A DNA stretch of 64,000 bases, taken from positions 224,829 through 288,828 of the forward strand of contig NZ_JAAKZI010000002.1 of assembly GCF_011045165.1 (NCBI RefSeq), read 5' to 3'. Within the stretch, counting starts at the first letter, position 1; the number at the start of each line of letters is the position of its first letter. Positions 15,932 through 25,861 of this stretch are shown here, piece by piece. The stretch comes from Arthrobacter silviterrae (GTDB lineage Bacteria; Actinomycetota; Actinomycetes; Actinomycetales; Micrococcaceae). The translations under genes and the position numbers were made by a program. The notes beneath the pieces were generated by a model, which saw only the letters and a list, made by a program, of their open reading frames with translations, was not told the origin of the DNA and searched no databases.

Positions 15932-18139
15932 TCAGCCCACCAGCTTGTACACCGTGGAGTTGCCCACGGTAGTGGCGGTGTAGTGCTGCTGCACCCAGGT
16001 GGCGATGCTGGAGCTGCCGTCCTGCGTGGCGCCGGGGCCACTGCTTGCGCTGCCCGTACTGCTCGCACTGCCCGCGCTGCCTGAACTGCTCGCACTGTTC
16101 GCGCTGCGCCCAGCTCCACCGCCCATGCCGCCACCCATGCCGCCGCCTGCGATGTAGTAGCTAATCTCTCCCTTGGCCACCATCGCCTGGAACTGCGCCA
16201 ACGTGGGGTACGGATCGGAACCGCTCCAGCCGCCCAGGTCGATGACGGAAGTGCCGGTAGCCAGTTCCAGGTCGGCGGCACTGCTTGCACCGGAGATGAT
16301 GGCGGACCATTTGGTGGTGGTTCGTTCCAGCAGCGAGTTCAGCGCCGTGGACGAAGCGCCGGCATTCCCCGCCCCTGCCCCGGAAGCCCCGCCGGGCGCT
16401 GTTGCGCTGCCTCCTTGACCGGTTGCGCCGCCGGCCGCGCTACCGCTCGCACCGCCGGGTCCGCCAGCCATCCCGCCGCCCTGTCGCCGAGCCAGGCCGC
16501 GGCCGCCAGTTCCGCCGGTTCCGCCGAAACCGCCGCCCATCGCCGACGCGGTGGGGCCCGACGTGGGAATTGATCCTGTGTGCCCCTGCGACGCCGTTGC
16601 AAGCGTCCAGGCCGTGGTGCCCAGGCCGCCGGCCAGCACCGACAAGACAATAACGGCAGCCGTCCCGGCCTCGAAGGCCCCCATCCGCCAGCGGTCCAGC
16701 CGCGCCACGATGGCGGCACCGGCGAGGACGCCGCAGGCAATGACCACGAACTTCAGCCACGGCAGCCAGGACGGGTCACGGGCCAGCAACACCGCGGACC
16801 AGGCCGCAGTCCCGGCCACGAGCACGGCCAGCACCACCCGGAAGGCGGCGTGCGCCCGCCTGCGCCACAGTTCGACGGCGCCGATCCCCACCAGTGCGGC
16901 GACGGCCGGGGCCAGCGCCACCACGTAGTAGGGGTGGATGGTCCCTGCCATAAAGCTGAACGTCAGGGCAGTGACCAGCAGCCAGCCGCCCCAGAGAATG
17001 AGGGATGCCCGCGGCTGGCTGGTCCGTGCCGCCCGCCGCGTGATCCACAACCCGGCCACCAGTGCAATCAGGGCGGCAGGCAGCAGCCAGGACACCTCGG
17101 CGCCAAAGGATGTGCCAAACATCCGCAGGATGCCGGTGGCCCCGCCAAAGCCCACGTTCCCACCACCTCCCATGCCGCCACCGGCCCCGGTTCCGCCAGC
17201 CCCAAATCCACCGGCGCCTCCGCCTCCCATGCCTCCGCCCCCGCCATTGCCGGACCCTCCGAAGATGCGGCCCAGCCCGTTGTAGCCCAGGGCCAGGTCC
17301 CAGAAGCTGTTGTTTGAGGACCCTGCCATGTAGGGCCGGATCGACACGGGAGTGAGCTCAAAGGCCAGCAGGTAGGCACCGGCGACAACAACAATTCCCC
17401 CGACGGCCGCCAAAAGGTGCAGCAGGCGCCGGCCCAGGCTGGTGTTGGCTGCCCACAGGTAGGCCAGTCCCATGGCCGGGATGGTGAGGAAACCCTGCAT
17501 CATCTTGCTGAGGAAGGCCAGACCGACCAGCGCGCCGGCCAGTGCAAGCCAACGCCAGCCGGGCTTGCCAATGGCCCGGACCACGGCATAGGCGGCGGCC
17601 ACCAGGCACAGTGTCAGGAGGGCATCCGGATTGTTGAATCGGAACATGAGTGCCGCCACGGGGGTCGCGGCAAGCGCCCCACCGGCGATCAGCCCGGCCG
17701 CCGGCCCGCTGACGCGTTTCACCGCTGCGTACAAAAGCGCGACGGCGGCCACTCCCATCAGTGCCTCCGGCAGCAAGACCGTCCAGGACGAGAATCCAAA
17801 CACCCGTCCCAGCAGGGCTGGGATCCACAGTGACGCGGGCGGCTTGTCCACCGTAATGGCATTGCCGGCGTCGAGGGAGCCGAAGAGCAGGGCCGTCCAA
17901 TTCTTGGTGCCCGCCTGGACTGCAGCGGCGTAGAAGCTGTTGCCGTAGCCCGAATTGTTGAGGTTCCACAGGTAAAGGAAGCCTGTGGCCACGATGAGTG
18001 CCAACGCACCGGGGCGCTGCCACCGCGGCCTGGCGGCGGATGAATTGATTTCGGGTTCAGTTGCCGCCGGCAGGCCGGACCCAGGGTGTCCCTGGGCCGG
18101 TGCCGCCGTGAGGCCTGTCGGTCTTGTCATGGCGCTCAT
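15932..18139 (-). CDS. GT39-type membrane glycosyltransferase (YkcB/ArnT-like) with Gly-rich extracellular loops
   Basis: A polyprenyl-phosphate-sugar-dependent glycosyltransferase of the dolichyl-phosphate-mannose-protein mannosyltransferase superfamily, 735 residues. The first extracellular loop has the catalytic-type acidic motif in N-A-I-T-V-D-K-P-P-A-S-L-W, followed by about ten membrane helices. Two unusual Gly-rich stretches interrupt it: one near residues 280-330 and a longer Gly/Ala/Ser stretch near 550-640, with a further one close to the C-terminus. The ATG at 18139 overlaps the stop of the upstream GT2 gene (ATGA), so the pair is coupled: GT2 would make the lipid-linked sugar and this enzyme would transfer it outside the cell. 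Acceptor unknown. Confidence 0.86.
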   Translation of the reverse strand: MSAMTRPTGLTAAPAQGHPGSGLPAATEPEINSSAARPRWQRPGALALIVATGFLYLWNLNNSGYGNSFYAAAVQAGTKNWTALLFGSLDAGNAITVDKPPASLWIPALLGRVFGFSSWTVLLPEALMGVAAVALLYAAVKRVSGPAAGLIAGGALAATPVAALMFRFNNPDALLTLCLVAAAYAVVRAIGKPGWRWLALAGALVGLAFLSKMMQGFLTIPAMGLAYLWAANTSLGRRLLHLLAAVGGIVVVAGAYLLAFELTPVSIRPYMAGSSNNSFWDLALGYNGLGRIFGGSGNGGGGGMGGGGAGGFGAGGTGAGGGMGGGGNVGFGGATGILRMFGTSFGAEVSWLLPAALIALVAGLWITRRAARTSQPRASLILWGGWLLVTALTFSFMAGTIHPYYVVALAPAVAALVGIGAVELWRRRAHAAFRVVLAVLVAGTAAWSAVLLARDPSWLPWLKFVVIACGVLAGAAIVARLDRWRMGAFEAGTAAVIVLSVLAGGLGTTAWTLATASQGHTGSIPTSGPTASAMGGGFGGTGGTGGRGLARRQGGGMAGGPGGASGSAAGGATGQGGSATAPGGASGAGAGNAGASSTALNSLLERTTTKWSAIISGASSAADLELATGTSVIDLGGWSGSDPYPTLAQFQAMVAKGEISYYIAGGGMGGGMGGGAGRSANSASSSGSAGSASSTGSASSGPGATQDGSSSIATWVQQHYTATTVGNSTVYKLVG

Positions 18140-19443
18140 TTGTCTGCCTCTGCCGTGGTTGAGATGTGGTGTGCGGGGGTGCGGAAGATCCAGAGCCGGA
18201 AAGCCAGGAACTTCACCAGCGTCGCCACCAGGTTTGCCAGCACCACGGCCACCACTTCGATGGTCCGGTTGGGGCTGCCCAGCCCGTGGATGCCCCACAG
18301 CGCGCCCGCCGTCAGGACCCAGCCGATGCCGAAGACAAGCAGGCCCAGGAATTGGTGGCGGAGCACTCCCTCCGGGCCGGTCCGGCCAAAGGTGAAGCTG
18401 CGGTTGACGGTGGTGTTGGCCACGGCGGACACCAGGAGGGCCGCAAAGTTGGACCACTGGGGGTCGGCCACCAGCCGGAAGCCGAGAAACAGCAGCACAT
18501 AGAAGAGTGTGGATGCCACGCCCACGGCGCCAAAGCGCATGAGCTGGCCGAACAGCCTGTGCCGCGCCGCACCGCCGTCGTCCTCGAGGGGTTTTCGGGC
18601 CAGGGCCGCCCGAAGTTCGGCCACGGGTATGCGGCCGTTGACCAGGTCCCGGCTGATCCTGGCAATGCCGCGCAGATCGGCCACCGCCGTCGCGACAATG
18701 TCCACCTTGGAGTCGGGGTCATCGGTCCAGTCCACCGGCACTTCGTGCACCCGCAGCCCGCACCGCTCAGCCAGCACCAGCAGTTCGGTGTCGAAGAACC
18801 AGGCATCGTCAGTGGTGTGCGGCAGGAGCTGGCGGGCCACGTCGGTGCGGATGGCCTTGAAGCCGCACTGGGCGTCACTGAAATGCGCTGCCAGCACCCC
18901 GCGCAGGAGGAGGTTGTAGCTCCGCGAGATGAACTCCCGCTTCGGGCCGCGGACCACCCTGGAGGTGCGCGACAGCCGCGTTCCCACGGCCAGGTCTGAA
19001 TGCCCTGACACCAGCGGCGCCACAAGGGTGCCCAACGCGTTCAGGTCCGTGGACAGGTCCACGTCCATGTAGGCCACAATGGGCGACGGCGACGTCAGCC
19101 ACGCCGTCCGCAAGGCGTGCCCGCGGCCCTTCATGTCCAGGTGCAGCACGCGGATGCCGCTGATCTCGCCCGCCAGGGCCCGTGCGATGGCCAGCGTGGA
19201 ATCGGTGCTGGCATTGTCCGCCAGCGTGATGGAGCAGGTGTACGGAAAGTTCCCTTCGAGGTGGCTGTGCAGCCGCCGGACACAAAGTTCCAGGCTCCGT
19301 TCCTCGTTGTACACCGGGATGGTGATGTCCACCAGGGCTGGAGCCGTGGGGGTTGGGCTGCTGCCGGAAAGGACGCCCTGCGGCCCGTGCCCGGGGCGCG
19401 GCCGGGCCTCCAGCATGGTTGGGGGGTTCGATGTTGTTGTCAT
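18136..19443 (-). CDS. GT2 glycosyltransferase fused to a GtrA-like membrane domain
   Basis: 435 residues. The N-terminal half is a family 2 polyprenyl-phosphate sugar synthase: V-D-I-T-I-P-V-Y-N-E-E-R-S-L near residue 40, D-N-A-S-T-D near 77 and the D-x-D site Y-M-D-V-D-L-S-T-D near 130. The C-terminal 130 residues form four hydrophobic helices of the GtrA type, which are thought to help flip or present the undecaprenyl-phosphate sugar. The same fusion is known in YkcC-like proteins paired with YkcB-like GT39 enzymes, and the downstream overlap with such a gene supports a joint pathway. Confidence 0.88.
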   Translation of the reverse strand: MTTTSNPPTMLEARPRPGHGPQGVLSGSSPTPTAPALVDITIPVYNEERSLELCVRRLHSHLEGNFPYTCSITLADNASTDSTLAIARALAGEISGIRVLHLDMKGRGHALRTAWLTSPSPIVAYMDVDLSTDLNALGTLVAPLVSGHSDLAVGTRLSRTSRVVRGPKREFISRSYNLLLRGVLAAHFSDAQCGFKAIRTDVARQLLPHTTDDAWFFDTELLVLAERCGLRVHEVPVDWTDDPDSKVDIVATAVADLRGIARISRDLVNGRIPVAELRAALARKPLEDDGGAARHRLFGQLMRFGAVGVASTLFYVLLFLGFRLVADPQWSNFAALLVSAVANTTVNRSFTFGRTGPEGVLRHQFLGLLVFGIGWVLTAGALWGIHGLGSPNRTIEVVAVVLANLVATLVKFLAFRLWIFRTPAHHISTTAEADK

Positions 19444-19517
19444 GGTTCAACCATCGCGGGGCAAAATCAGCCCAGTTTAAACCGAAGTTAAGTGCTGGCT
19501 GTGCATATTTTCCCGGC

Positions 19518-19579
19518 CCGGTCCTGAGATGGCCCGGTCCTGAGATGGCCCGGGCCGTGGATGGCCCGGGCCGTGTGCG
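19518..19579. repeat. Four tandem 16-bp repeats
   Basis: Units start at 19518, 19534, 19550 and 19566. The first two are identical (CCCGGTCCTGAGATGG); the third reads CCCGGGCCGTGGATGG and the fourth is a partial match. They fill the gap between the histidine kinase stop and the GT2 promoter region. No function can be read; a slippage-prone spacer is the simplest view. Confidence 0.8.
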
Positions 19580-21094
19580 TCAGGGACGGGCCGCAGGCAG
19601 GGCGATGGTGAATTCGGTGCCGGAGGGACCGCTGGCGACGGCGATGGTCCCGCCATGGGCCTCGACGATCGCCTTGACGATGGGCAGCCCTAGCCCCGTG
19701 GTCCCGTCCGTGCCGGAGCGGGCGGTGTCCGCGCGGGCGAACCTGTCGAAGATGCGTGGCAGGAATGCCGCGTCCATCCCCTTGCCGCAGTCGCGGACAG
19801 TGACGGCGGCGGTGCCCTCCGGGCGCGTTTCCAGGACCACCGTGACGGAAGTGCCCGGGTCCGTGTGCTTTTTGGCGTTGCTAAGCAGGTTGGCCACCGC
19901 CCGGTGCAGCTGGGACTCGTCGCCGCGCACCATGACGGCTTCCGCGGGGACGTCGATGTTCCAGCGGTGCGGCACCGTTCCCGTGCGTGCGGAGGCAGCG
20001 GCGTCGGCTATTTCGGCATCGGTTGCCGCCTCGACCACCAGCTCGGTGAGGTCGAGGTCGGCCAGGGCCGGTGGCCGGCCTTCGTCATACCTGGCCAGCA
20101 GCAGCAGGTCGTCCACGAGGTTTTGCATGCGCAGGGCCTGGGACCGCACCCTGTCCATCGAGTCCCGGCCGCCGTCGTCCAGCTTTTGCGTGCGCACCAC
20201 CAGGTCCGAATAGCCCCGGATCGATGCCAGCGGGGTACGCAGTTCATGGCTGGCGTCCGCCACAAAGCGGCGCACCTTGCTTTCACTTTCCTGCCGTGCC
20301 GACAGGGCGCCGGAAAGATTGTCCAGCATGCGGTTCAGGGCATTGCCCACGCGGCCCACTTCGGTGTCATTGTCGCTTGGCTCAATGCGTTCCACGAGTT
20401 CCACCTCGCCCGAATCCAGGTGCAGCTCGGCAATCCTGTTGGCCACGGTGGATACCTCTTCCAGCGGCTTGAGGTTGTGGCGGATCAGCACGGTGCCGGC
20501 CACTCCGGCCGCGAGCAGGCCCGCCGCGGCCACCAGCGCCATGGTCAGGCCCAGGGAAGACAGCGTCCCGTCGAGCGTCCCGAGGGGCAGGCCCACCGTC
20601 ACGATGCTGCCGTCGGAGGCCTCGAGCGACTCGACGCGGTAGGCGCCAATCCCCAGGTCCACGTTCGACGGCGACGCGCCGGGGGTCAGTGCCCGCAGCG
20701 CTGCAACGTCCGCGGAGCCAATCACATGCTGCTGGTATTGCAGGTCGATCCAGCCGGAGCGGGCGGTGTCCACGACGCCGTCGGTCACCCGCATCATGAG
20801 GATCCCCTCGCCCTGGCCGGGGGCCTGAAGCGGGTTGGGCGGAACAGCCCCGGAACCGCCCGGCTGCCCGGGGTCCGGCACGTGGTCGGTGGCGGCATGG
20901 GCGGAGCGGCGCAACTGCAGGTCGAGCTGGCCCGTCAGGTACGTTTCCATGGACAGATAGCTCACCACGGCGATTCCGGCGCCGACGAACGCCAACAGCA
21001 GCAGCGAAACAGCTATCAACTTGGTGCGCAGCCTCATGCGGCGCCGGACCGGCCAGGGGCCGCGGCGGCTCACTTCTGGAGTCCTTCCCGCCAC
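19580..21094 (-). CDS. Two-component sensor histidine kinase (HAMP-HisKA-HATPase)
   Basis: Membrane sensor kinase of 504 residues. A short N-terminus, TM1 at about 25-47, an extracellular sensor region to about 165, TM2 at about 178-200, a HAMP domain, then HisKA with the phosphorylated His in A-S-H-E-L-R-T-P-L-A-S-I-R-G-Y, followed by N (L-L-S-N-A-K-K-H), G1 (V-R-D-C-G-K-G-M) and G2 (G-T-T-G-L-G-L-P-I-V) boxes. GTG start with GGGAG upstream, 21 bases after its partner regulator. Architecture resembles actinobacterial MprB/TcrY kinases. The stimulus is unknown. Confidence 0.92.
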   Translation of the reverse strand: MAGRTPEVSRRGPWPVRRRMRLRTKLIAVSLLLLAFVGAGIAVVSYLSMETYLTGQLDLQLRRSAHAATDHVPDPGQPGGSGAVPPNPLQAPGQGEGILMMRVTDGVVDTARSGWIDLQYQQHVIGSADVAALRALTPGASPSNVDLGIGAYRVESLEASDGSIVTVGLPLGTLDGTLSSLGLTMALVAAAGLLAAGVAGTVLIRHNLKPLEEVSTVANRIAELHLDSGEVELVERIEPSDNDTEVGRVGNALNRMLDNLSGALSARQESESKVRRFVADASHELRTPLASIRGYSDLVVRTQKLDDGGRDSMDRVRSQALRMQNLVDDLLLLARYDEGRPPALADLDLTELVVEAATDAEIADAAASARTGTVPHRWNIDVPAEAVMVRGDESQLHRAVANLLSNAKKHTDPGTSVTVVLETRPEGTAAVTVRDCGKGMDAAFLPRIFDRFARADTARSGTDGTTGLGLPIVKAIVEAHGGTIAVASGPSGTEFTIALPAARP

Positions 21095-21115
21095 AAGGCA
21101 ACTCCCAGGCAGGGA

Positions 21116-21865
21116 CTATCTTGCCGGCTTGAGCACATAGCCCGCCCCGCGAACCGTGTGGATGAGCGGGTCCCGCCCGGCGTCCACCTTCTTGCGGAGG
21201 TAGGAGATGTACAGTTCCACAATGTTTCCGTGGTCCCCTCCCGTTGACTGCCAGACATTGTCGAGAATTTGTCCCTTGCTTACCACCGTCCGGGCATTGC
21301 CCATCAGGTAGCGGAGCAGTTCAAACTGCGTGGCGGTCAGCGCGATTTCCTCACCGCCCCGGCGAACTTCGCGGGTTTCTTCGTTGAGGACCAGGTCCCC
21401 GACCACCAGTTCATTGCCGCCAAGGTCGGCCAGCCCTGACCTGCTGATGAGCCGGTACAGGCGCAGGAGCACCTCTTCCATGCTGAACGGCTTGGTGACA
21501 TAGTCGTCGCCTCCGGCCGCCAGCCCGCCCACCCGGTCCTCGGCAGAGTCCTTGGCCGTCAGGAAGAGGGCCAGGACGCCGGGCTGGAAACTGCGGATGC
21601 GCTGCAGGGCTTCCAGCCCGTCAAAGGTGGGCATCATGACGTCCAGGACCAGGATGTCGGGCCGGAATTCCTTGGCCAGGCTGACGGCCTCCGGCCCGTC
21701 CGAGGCCAGCTCCACGCTCCAGCCGGCCATCCTCAGGCCGATGCCGATCAGCTCCGCAAGGTGGGGGTCGTCGTCGGCCACCAGTGCCCTGATGGGGGAT
21801 CCGTCGGGATGGGAAAGGGTGCGCAGCTTGCCCAGAAACGCATCTGTGCCTTGTGGTTGTGCCAT
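21116..21865 (-). CDS. OmpR-family response regulator
   Basis: 249 residues. The receiver domain has acidic residues D-D-D at about 30-32 and the phosphoacceptor Asp in D-I-L-V-L-D-V-M-M-P near 76; Lys of the switch is in F-L-T-A-K-D. The C-terminal winged helix is of the OmpR/PhoB type (L-T-A-T-Q-F-E-L-L-R-Y-L and Y-I-S-Y-L-R-K-K-V-D). A strong AAGGAGG site precedes the ATG. It forms an operon with the kinase; the adjoining GT2/GT39 genes are possible targets, but only by position. Confidence 0.94.
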   Translation of the reverse strand: MAQPQGTDAFLGKLRTLSHPDGSPIRALVADDDPHLAELIGIGLRMAGWSVELASDGPEAVSLAKEFRPDILVLDVMMPTFDGLEALQRIRSFQPGVLALFLTAKDSAEDRVGGLAAGGDDYVTKPFSMEEVLLRLYRLISRSGLADLGGNELVVGDLVLNEETREVRRGGEEIALTATQFELLRYLMGNARTVVSKGQILDNVWQSTGGDHGNIVELYISYLRKKVDAGRDPLIHTVRGAGYVLKPAR

Positions 21866-21945
21866 GGTCCCATCCTCCTTGGCGTTCGTACCGCCATCTT
21901 AAGCGCAGGATGTGTGGAAGCTGTGGGAAAGCGAAACGGGCCGGC

Positions 21946-22467
21946 TCAGAGGTTGCGGATCATGCGGGTGTTGCCCAGGGTGTTGGGCTTGACCCGGGCC
22001 AGGTCAAGGAATTCGGCAATGCCTTCGTCGGCGGAGCGCAGCAGTTCCGAGTACACCGCGGGATCCACGGCGCTTTGGTCCGCCATGACCTCAAAGCCGT
22101 GGCGGACAAAAAAGTCCACCTCAAACGTCAGGCAAAACACGCGGCGGACGCCAAGGTCCACCGCCTTTTCAAGGAGCCGTTCCACCAGCGCATGGCCCAC
22201 GCCCTTGCCCCGCCAGGCGTCGGCACTGGCCAGCGTGCGGATTTCGGCCAGGTCTTCCCACATGACGTGCAGCGCGCCGCAGCCTACGACTTCCCCGTCC
22301 AGTTCTGCCACCAGGAACTCCTGGATGGACTCGAAGTAGGTGACTGACTCCTTGGAAATCAGGATTCGCTTCTCGGCCAGCGGCGCCACCAGTTCCTTGA
22401 TGGCCTGCACGTCGGAGGTGCGGGCGGGGCGGAGTGCAATGTCAAGGGCGGTAGCTTCAGCGGTCAC
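21946..22467 (-). CDS. Amino-acid N-acetyltransferase (GNAT, NAGS-like)
   Basis: 173-residue GNAT acetyltransferase whose sequence pattern matches the short N-acetylglutamate synthase type of actinobacteria, the first step of arginine biosynthesis. The acetyl-CoA loop is seen as A-W-R-G-K-G-V-G-H-A-L-V near residue 84, with the preceding strand D-L-A-E-I-R-T-L-A and the ending F-F-V-R-H-G-F-E-V-M. The GTG at 22467 has no ribosome binding site but stands six bases after TAGACT, so it is probably leaderless. The specific substrate is inferred from similarity. Confidence 0.82.
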   Translation of the reverse strand: MTAEATALDIALRPARTSDVQAIKELVAPLAEKRILISKESVTYFESIQEFLVAELDGEVVGCGALHVMWEDLAEIRTLASADAWRGKGVGHALVERLLEKAVDLGVRRVFCLTFEVDFFVRHGFEVMADQSAVDPAVYSELLRSADEGIAEFLDLARVKPNTLGNTRMIRNL

Positions 22468-22473
22468 GTGTTT

Positions 22474-22479
22474 AGTCTA
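22474..22479 (-). promoter_or_regulatory. -10 hexamer of a probable leaderless transcript (NAGS-like gene)
   Basis: TAGACT on the minus strand ends six bases before the GTG at 22467, with no Shine-Dalgarno sequence between. Confidence 0.6.
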
Positions 22480-22514
22480 TGACGGAGCCGGCCCTGCACC
22501 TTGAAGCGCCCCTT

Positions 22515-22569
22515 AAAGCACGACGCCGGTGACCCGCCTTGGGAAGGCGGGTCACCGGCGTCGTGCTTT
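22515..22569. terminator. Perfect 24-bp hairpin terminator downstream of clpC
   Basis: The arms 22515-22538 and 22546-22569 pair without mismatch around the loop TTGGGAA. It stands three bases after the clpC stop codon. The left arm begins AAAGCACGACGCCGG, the head shared with three other terminators in the window. Confidence 0.9.
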
Positions 22570-22571
22570 AT

Positions 22572-25061
<2,490 letters not shown>

Positions 25062-25079
25062 TTCGCCACACTCCTAGCT

Positions 25080-25104
25080 ACTGCGTACCTTGATGCTACG
25101 CAGT
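25080..25104. promoter_or_regulatory. 8-9-8 perfect inverted repeat in the clpC upstream region
   Basis: ACTGCGTA (25080-25087) and TACGCAGT (25097-25104) are exact complements around nine bases and lie 19-43 bases before the clpC ATG. It could be an operator or a 5'-UTR stem. Confidence 0.5.
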
Positions 25105-25126
25105 GCCGGCCCGCCGTGGGGGCATG

Positions 25127-25141
25127 TTCGCCACAGGGGAA
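25127..25141. promoter_or_regulatory. ClgR-like half-matching palindrome upstream of clpC
   Basis: TTCGC-CACAG-GGGAA matches the TTCGC-N5-GCGAA core known for ClgR, the activator of clp genes in actinobacteria, at nine of ten fixed positions. It is 66-80 bases before the clpC start. Assignment is inference. Confidence 0.35.
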
Positions 25142-25172
25142 ATAAGGGCGCCCTGCGCCCGCGCAGTTTAAA

Positions 25173-25216
25173 GCACGACGGCGGGGCCTCCCCAGGTGGG
25201 TGCCCCGCCGTCGTGC
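25173..25216. terminator. Perfect 15-bp hairpin terminator downstream of lsr2
   Basis: GCACGACGGCGGGGC (25173-25187) pairs exactly with GCCCCGCCGTCGTGC (25202-25216). It stands about 50 bases after the lsr2 stop and before the clpC promoter. It carries the same AAAGCACGACGGCGG head as other terminators here. Confidence 0.85.
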
Positions 25217-25267
25217 CGGTCCGGACGCTGCCGTCAAGGGCAGTCCCGGGCCGTTGTTGCGTGTTGG

Positions 25268-25597
25268 TCAGCCCTGCGCAGCCTGGTAGGCGTTGCGGAT
25301 TTCGGCCTGGATGCGGCCGCGTTCGTGGACTTCATAACCATTGGCCTTGGCCCAGGCGCGGATGTCCCCAACATCGCTCTTGGCCTTGACGACCGCCGGT
25401 CCGCGGCCGCGCACTGCACGCCCGCCTGCCCGGCGCCCGGCCGAAATGTATTTGGCCAATGCCTCGCGCAGGGCTGCGGCATTGCCAGCGGACAGGTCAA
25501 TCTCGTAATTGATTCCATCCAGGCCAAAGGTGATGTTTTCATCAGCCGGAGTTTGGTCAATGTCATCGACGAGTGTTACGTGAATCTTCTGTGCCAT
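25268..25597 (-). CDS. lsr2: Lsr2 nucleoid-associated protein
   Basis: Actinobacterial H-NS-like protein that coats AT-rich DNA and silences foreign genes. 109 residues from the ATG at 25597 (M-A-Q-K-I-H-V-T-L-V-D-D-I-D); the in-frame ATG 33 bases upstream adds an unconserved tail. The N-terminal dimerization strands run to about residue 60. The C-terminal DNA-binding part has I-R-A-W-A-K-A-N-G-Y-E-V-H-E-R-G-R-I, where R-G-R is the minor-groove hook; the usual RGRIP here reads RGRIQ. The linker is rich in Arg and Gly (S-A-G-R-R-A-G-G-R-A-V-R-G-R-G). Confidence 0.96.
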   Translation of the reverse strand: MAQKIHVTLVDDIDQTPADENITFGLDGINYEIDLSAGNAAALREALAKYISAGRRAGGRAVRGRGPAVVKAKSDVGDIRAWAKANGYEVHERGRIQAEIRNAYQAAQG

Positions 25598-25695
25598 GGG
25601 GAATAGTCGCCTCACATATAATCGGAGCATTTTGCTTCACACCAAATTATGGTCGGTAAATGAGCCCCCGTCAAAGGAGAAACGCCTAAAGCTTA

Positions 25696-25848
25696 TTACA
25701 GGGGACGTTCTTCACTGCCTTCGGCCTCACGCTCGGCCTGCGCCAGGGCGTCACGCTCTGAACGGTCGGCATTAAAAATGGCCTTCATGGCGAAGTAAAA
25801 AAGAACTCCCACGCCTAATGAGGGGACAATAACTGCAACATAGTCCAT
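25696..25848 (-). CDS. 50-residue single-pass membrane protein
   Basis: A short gene 13 bases after the lysS stop. It begins M-D-Y-V-A-V-I-V-P-S-L-G-V-G-V-L-F-Y-F-A, one hydrophobic helix of about 20 residues, then a charged tail M-K-A-I-F-N-A-D-R-S-E-R-D-A-L-A-Q-A-E-R-E-A-E rich in Arg and Glu that could form a helix. Stop is TAA at 25696. Codon use is like that of its neighbours. I recognise no function. Its position in the lysS transcript suggests co-expression. Confidence 0.75.
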   Translation of the reverse strand: MDYVAVIVPSLGVGVLFYFAMKAIFNADRSERDALAQAEREAEGSEERPL

Positions 25849-25861
25849 AACGGTGCCGCTT

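Noticed and set aside
18140..18457. Upstream in-frame extension of the GT39 gene to 18457
   Set aside because: It would overlap most of the GtrA domain of the GT2 gene; the ATG at 18139 gives the usual ATGA overlap.
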